Shown here: positions 60,822-64,000 of the stretch, in pieces
Layout of the letters: every line of letters begins with the position of its first letter
How positions within the stretch are numbered: the first letter of the stretch is position 1
Source: AC-32 sp963717725
GTDB lineage: Bacteria; Actinomycetota; Thermoleophilia; Gaiellales; Gaiellaceae
Assembly: GCA_963717725.1 (NCBI GenBank)
Contig: CAVQWS010000027.1
Coordinates: forward strand, 270,419 to 334,418
DNA length: 64,000 bases
Direction: 5' to 3'
Made by a program: the position numbers and the translations under genes
Notes under the pieces: model-generated
The model's database searches: none
The model's input: the letters and a program-made list of their open reading frames with translations, nothing else
What the model was told of the DNA's origin: nothing

Positions 60822-60843
60822 CAAAAACCGCTGCAAGCAGCGG
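60822..60843 (-). terminator. Intrinsic terminator between thrS and infC, possible attenuator
   Basis: On the minus strand CCGCTGC, TT and GCAGCGG (7-bp stem) are followed by TTTTTG. It lies 58-79 bases before the infC GTG and may end thrS transcripts or attenuate infC. Immediately after it comes AAGGAGG, 10 bases, then TTG and a 6-codon frame (TTG-GTG-ACA-CGC-CTT-TGA). Confidence 0.85.
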
Positions 60844-60927
60844 CCCGAAATCCTCGTCCTGCGACTCGGTTGAACCTCCGCGGAGCGCGTGCTCGGAAGG
60901 TGAGGGTGGGCCCCTGCTTGTGCAGAG

Positions 60928-62808
60928 TCACAGGGTAGCAAGGTGTGACAGCAATTCGTCCAGCGTCCGGGTCGACTGCTCCCCGCCCCGCTCGCGGACA
61001 GCGAGCGAATCGTCCGACTCCTTGTCGCCGTAGACGATCGTGACCGGGATCTTCTCGAGCTCGGTATCGCGGATCCGCTTGCCCACCGTCTCGTCGCGCT
61101 CGTCCACCTCGACGCGGAACTCGGCCAGCTTGTGCGCCAGCTCGTGGGCGGCGCCGCGGTGGCCCTCCCCGACCGGCAGGATGCGGATCTGGACCGGCGC
61201 GAGCCAGAACGGGAAGGCGCCGGCGTAGTGCTCGATCAGGATCCCGATGAAGCGCTCGAGCGAGCCGAACAACGCGCGGTGGACCACGTACGGCGTGTGC
61301 TCCTCGTTGTCGGAGCCCATGTAGGTGAGGCCGAAGCGGGCCGGCATCTGTGAGTCGAGCTGGATCGTCCCCATCTGCCAAGAGCGGCCGAGCACGTCGG
61401 TCATGTGCAAGTCGATCTTCGGGCCGTAGAAGGCGCCGTCGCCCGCGTTGATCGTGTACGGGATCCCGCGCCGGTCGAGCGCCGCCTGCAGCGCGCCTTC
61501 GGTGAAGTCCCACTCCTCGTCGGTGCCGAGCTTGTTGTCGGGCCGCGTCGAGAGCTCGAAGCGGGCTTCGACGCCGAAGAGCTCGTAGATGTACGCGGCG
61601 AAGTCGAGCGCGGCAAAGATCTCGTCCTCGATCTGCTCGGGCGTCACGAACAGGTGCGCGTCATCCTGCGTCACGTGCTGGACGCGCAGCAGGCCGTGCA
61701 GCGTCCCCCCGCGCTCGTTGCGGTGGAGGGTCGAGGCCTCCGCGTAGCGCAGCGGCAGGTCGCGGTAGCTGCGCAGTGTCGAGCCGAAGAGCAGCATGTG
61801 CCCGGGGCAGTTCATCGGCTTCAGGCCGAGCGTTCGGTCCTCGCCGTAGGGGACGAGGAACATCTCGTCCTTGAACTTCTCCCAGTGGCCCGACGTCTTC
61901 CAGGTCTCGACGTCGTACATCAGCGGCGTCTTCACCTCGACGTAGCCGCGCCGCGCGTTCTCGCGCCGCCGCAGGTCCTCGAGCGCGTTCCAGATCACCA
62001 TCCCCTTCGGGTGCCAGAACGGCATCCCGGGCGCGTGGTCGGAGAGGTGGAAGAGGTCGAGCTGCGCGCCGAGCCGGCGGTGGTCGCGCGCCCGCGCCTG
62101 CTCGAGGTTCTCGAGATACGCGTCGAGGTCGGCCTGGTCGTAGAAAGCCGTCCCGTAGATCCGGGTGAGCTGCTTGTTGTGCTCGTTCCCGCGCCAGTAG
62201 GCGCCGGCGAGGCCGGTCAGCTTGACCGCTTTGATCGGCTTGGAGTCCTGGAGGTGCGGGCCCCGGCAGAGGTCGCGGAAATCGCTCTGCGTGTACATCG
62301 TGATCGGGCCCTCCGCGGTGTCGACGAGCTCGACCTTGTACTCCTCACCCTGCTCGGCGAAGTAACGCTTCGCCTCCTCGGCCTCGATCTCCTCGCGGTT
62401 CCAGGAGCGACCCTCGGCGAGCTCCTTGCGCATCTCCTCCTCGATCCGCTCGAGCGCCTCTTCGCCGATCGGCTCCGGGAAGTCGAAGTCGTAGTAGAAG
62501 CCGTTCTCGATCGGCGGCCCGATCGCGATCTTCGTGCCCGGGTACAGACGGCGGACGGCCTCGGCGAGCAGGTGCGCAGTCGAGTGCCGCAGCACGTAGA
62601 GCGCGTCGGGGTCGTCCTTGTCGCGTGTGGTCAGGATCTGGATCGGCTGGCCGTCCTCGAGCGGCGTGCGCAGGTCCTGGACGTTGCCGTTCGAGCGCAC
62701 CAGAACCGCCTGTTCGGCCAGTTTCGGGCCGATCGCGCGGGCCGCGTCGAGCCCCGTCGCGCCGTCTGGAAGTTCGAGTTCCGAGTTGTCGGGAAGGACC
62801 ACCTTCAT
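60928..62808 (-). CDS. thrS: Threonyl-tRNA synthetase
   Basis: 626 residues. TGS/editing domain (VVLPDNSELELPDGATGLDA; HSTAHLLAEAVRRLYPGTKI), class II motifs in PFWHPKGMVIWNALEDLRRR and LKPMNCPGHMLLFGSTLRSY; HRNERGGTLHGLLRVQHVTQ and DDAHLFVTPEQI; and the C-terminal anticodon domain (ILPVGEGHRGAAHELAHKLA). The ATG (62808-62806) shares a CATG with the start of the divergent acidic micro-protein. No T-box leader was recognised upstream. Confidence 0.97.
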   Translation of the reverse strand: MKVVLPDNSELELPDGATGLDAARAIGPKLAEQAVLVRSNGNVQDLRTPLEDGQPIQILTTRDKDDPDALYVLRHSTAHLLAEAVRRLYPGTKIAIGPPIENGFYYDFDFPEPIGEEALERIEEEMRKELAEGRSWNREEIEAEEAKRYFAEQGEEYKVELVDTAEGPITMYTQSDFRDLCRGPHLQDSKPIKAVKLTGLAGAYWRGNEHNKQLTRIYGTAFYDQADLDAYLENLEQARARDHRRLGAQLDLFHLSDHAPGMPFWHPKGMVIWNALEDLRRRENARRGYVEVKTPLMYDVETWKTSGHWEKFKDEMFLVPYGEDRTLGLKPMNCPGHMLLFGSTLRSYRDLPLRYAEASTLHRNERGGTLHGLLRVQHVTQDDAHLFVTPEQIEDEIFAALDFAAYIYELFGVEARFELSTRPDNKLGTDEEWDFTEGALQAALDRRGIPYTINAGDGAFYGPKIDLHMTDVLGRSWQMGTIQLDSQMPARFGLTYMGSDNEEHTPYVVHRALFGSLERFIGILIEHYAGAFPFWLAPVQIRILPVGEGHRGAAHELAHKLAEFRVEVDERDETVGKRIRDTELEKIPVTIVYGDKESDDSLAVRERGGEQSTRTLDELLSHLATL

Positions 62809-62929
62809 GTCAGAGCAGGATACTTCGCACCCCCGGGAAGACGACCGCAACGACGAGCTCGACGAGTCGCCTGTACCTAACCCCGAAGAAGGCGACTCGA
62901 CGGCCGACGACGATCCGGGCGCCGATTAG
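62807..62929 (+). CDS. Acidic micro-protein
   Basis: 40 residues: MSEQDTSHPREDDRNDELDE, then SPVPNPEEGDSTADDDPGAD. Highly acidic, disordered and without hydrophobic residues. ATG overlaps the thrS ATG on the opposite strand in CATG. No ribosome-binding site. Tentative. Confidence 0.35.
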   Translation: MSEQDTSHPREDDRNDELDESPVPNPEEGDSTADDDPGAD

Positions 62930-62930
62930 T

Positions 62931-63290
62931 TCAGTCGTCGCCCTCGACCGCGGCTTTGAGCTCGGCCGGGCACTTGAGCCAGTAGCTCTCGCGCAGCCAT
63001 TCGAGGGCGGCCTCGAGTGACTCTTCGTCGGTCACGTTCGCGGTGATCCAGCCGTAGCGGCCGACGTGGCTCGCGATGCGGACGTACGGAAGCAGGTGCG
63101 CGATCTCGCGCTCCTCGAGCGTCAGCTTGACCGTCATGTCGACCGCCCCGTCCCGCGTCACGGCCCAGCCGAAGACCTTGTTCTGACCGACCTTGAAGAC
63201 CGGGAAGTCGCCCCACGGCCGGTCCTCGTACGCCTCTGGGAACGAGAGCGCCAGCTCGGTGATCCTCCGCTCGATCGTCGCCGCTCGCAC
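62931..63290 (-). CDS. MmcQ/YjbR-family DNA-binding protein
   Basis: 119 residues. ALSFPEAYEDRPWGDFPVFK then VGQNKVFGWAVTRDGAVDMT and TLEEREIAHLLPYVRIASHV give the MmcQ/YjbR pattern, ending in ITANVTDEESLEAALEWLRE and SYWLKCPAELKAAVEGDD. GTG at 63290 chosen. Function unproven; named for its cytosine-deaminase-like fold and DNA-binding similarity. Confidence 0.88.
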   Translation of the reverse strand: MRAATIERRITELALSFPEAYEDRPWGDFPVFKVGQNKVFGWAVTRDGAVDMTVKLTLEEREIAHLLPYVRIASHVGRYGWITANVTDEESLEAALEWLRESYWLKCPAELKAAVEGDD

Positions 63291-63368
63291 GTCCGCATTC
63301 TGTCCGTTTCGGCCCGTGTCGCGTGGGGAACTCGCATACGACTTGCAACCGAGAAAAGGAGGCTCCGG

Positions 63369-63785
63369 ATGGGCAAGAGCATCCGAGACGTGATGAGCTC
63401 GAACCCGTGTGCGATCGACGCCGACAAGCCGGTCGCCCACGCCGCGAAGATGATGAAGCAGGAGGACGTCGGGCTAGCGCCGGTCGTCGAGGGCGACCGC
63501 CTCGTCGGGACGCTGACCGACCGCGACATCGTCCTCCGAGTCGTGGCCGAGGGCAAGGACCCGCAGACCGTGACCGCGCGCGAGGTCGCCTCCACCGACC
63601 TCGTAACGATCGATCCGCAGCAGGACCTCGAGGAGGCGCTGCGACTGATGGCGAGCAAGCAGGTCCGGCGCCTGCCGGTGGTCGAGGAGGGCCTTCTCGT
63701 CGGCGTCCTCGCCCAGGCCGACATCGCCCGTGCGGCCGAGGAGCAGCAGACCGGCCGGCTCGTCGAGGACATCTCTCAACCCTGA
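63369..63785 (+). CDS. CBS-domain pair protein
   Basis: 138 residues with two CBS motifs: SIRDVMSSNPCAIDADKPVA, VGLAPVVEGDRLVGTLTDRD and VTAREVASTDLVTIDPQQDL, VRRLPVVEEGLLVGVLAQAD. Such pairs bind adenosine nucleotides and sense energy state. ATG at 63369 with AGGAGG 7 bases upstream. It precedes a small basic protein gene. Confidence 0.95.
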   Translation: MGKSIRDVMSSNPCAIDADKPVAHAAKMMKQEDVGLAPVVEGDRLVGTLTDRDIVLRVVAEGKDPQTVTAREVASTDLVTIDPQQDLEEALRLMASKQVRRLPVVEEGLLVGVLAQADIARAAEEQQTGRLVEDISQP

Positions 63786-63795
63786 GGAGGCTGAG

Positions 63796-64000
63796 ATGCC
63801 GAGCAAGAAGGCGAACGTCAAGAACGAGAAGCAGTACGAGGCCCTGAAGGACAAGGGCATGTCCAAGGAACGCGCGGCCAAGATCGCCAACTCGCCGGGC
63901 GCCTCGAGCCGCGGCGGCAAGAAGTCCGGCTCCGGCGGCGACTCCCGCCAGGGCGGCACTACGGCGCAGAAGAAGGCAGCCGGCCGCAAGGGCGGCAAGG
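63796..64000 (+). CDS. Small basic protein, 3' end outside window
   Basis: At least 68 residues: KKANVKNEKQYEALKDKGMS, KERAAKIANSPGASSRGGKK, then a Gly/Ser/Lys-rich stretch. Resembles small actinobacterial proteins found beside CBS-domain genes, some annotated as DUF7218 type. ATG at 63796 with GAGGAGG about 6 bases upstream. Truncated by the window edge. Confidence 0.65.
   Translation, partial: MPSKKANVKNEKQYEALKDKGMSKERAAKIANSPGASSRGGKKSGSGGDSRQGGTTAQKKAAGRKGGK

Overview
This 64 kb window is very G+C-rich chromosomal DNA with the gene density and gene content of an actinobacterium. Genes start with ATG, GTG, TTG and probably once CTG, and most neighbours overlap by 1-22 bp. The mix of families suggests the class Thermoleophilia, order Gaiellales, but that placement is inference from recall and needs a marker-gene tree. 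No rRNA, tRNA, CRISPR array, prophage or insertion sequence was recognised. The only gene-free stretch longer than 300 bp is about 35,981-36,519.

Layout. 1-4.1 kb: aromatic amino acid synthesis (aroA, tyrA, a DAHP synthase, all minus strand) back to back with trpS. 4.1-8.3 kb: two divergent secreted phosphoesterases. 8.2-18.2 kb: housekeeping genes (a pseudouridine synthase, scpA/scpB, lgt, dnaE), an ECF sigma factor with a membrane anti-sigma-like partner, and small proteins. 18.2-27.4 kb: a catabolic operon made of an ABC importer (with a fused permease-ATPase), a BadF-type sugar kinase and a GH4 glycosidase, divergent from a ROK repressor. 27.4-32.5 kb: an Nramp-like transporter with two PRC-barrel proteins and a lipoprotein, then typA. 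32.5-39.4 kb: accessory genes, including an MFS transporter fused to a cyclic-nucleotide-binding domain, a VLRF1-like factor, an EamA transporter, an aminotransferase and a structured intergenic region. 39.4-42 kb: a palindromic element and two tandem sigma factors that continue into a transmembrane segment and a proline-rich tail. 42-47.8 kb: lpdA and the E1alpha/E1beta/E2 genes of a 2-oxoacid dehydrogenase complex. 47.8-52.5 kb: argR, small membrane proteins of envelope-stress type, a cupredoxin-like protein and a cyclic-nucleotide-binding protein. 52.5-62.8 kb: translation genes (pheS/pheT, rplT/rpmI/infC, thrS) with an rRNA methyltransferase and two paralogous methyltransferases. 62.8-64 kb: small proteins and a CBS-domain protein.

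How the genes fit together. The dehydrogenase genes, the translation block and the aromatic block are ordinary core metabolism. The ABC-kinase-GH4-ROK cluster looks like a complete uptake and hydrolysis unit for a small glycoside, despite the peptide-type transporter family. Points that stand out are the membrane-tethered sigma-factor pair, a dispersed GGGACWGTCCC repeat present both upstream of the E2 gene and inside pheT, a nested palindromic element at 39.4 kb, the structured region at 36 kb, a probable CTG start coupled to rplT, a 116-bp out-of-frame overlap of infC with rpmI, and four apparent single-base frameshifts confined to the first 9 kb.

Limits. All calls come from reading the sequence and recalled family knowledge; no database search was run. 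Family names are firm where motifs are quoted and tentative elsewhere.
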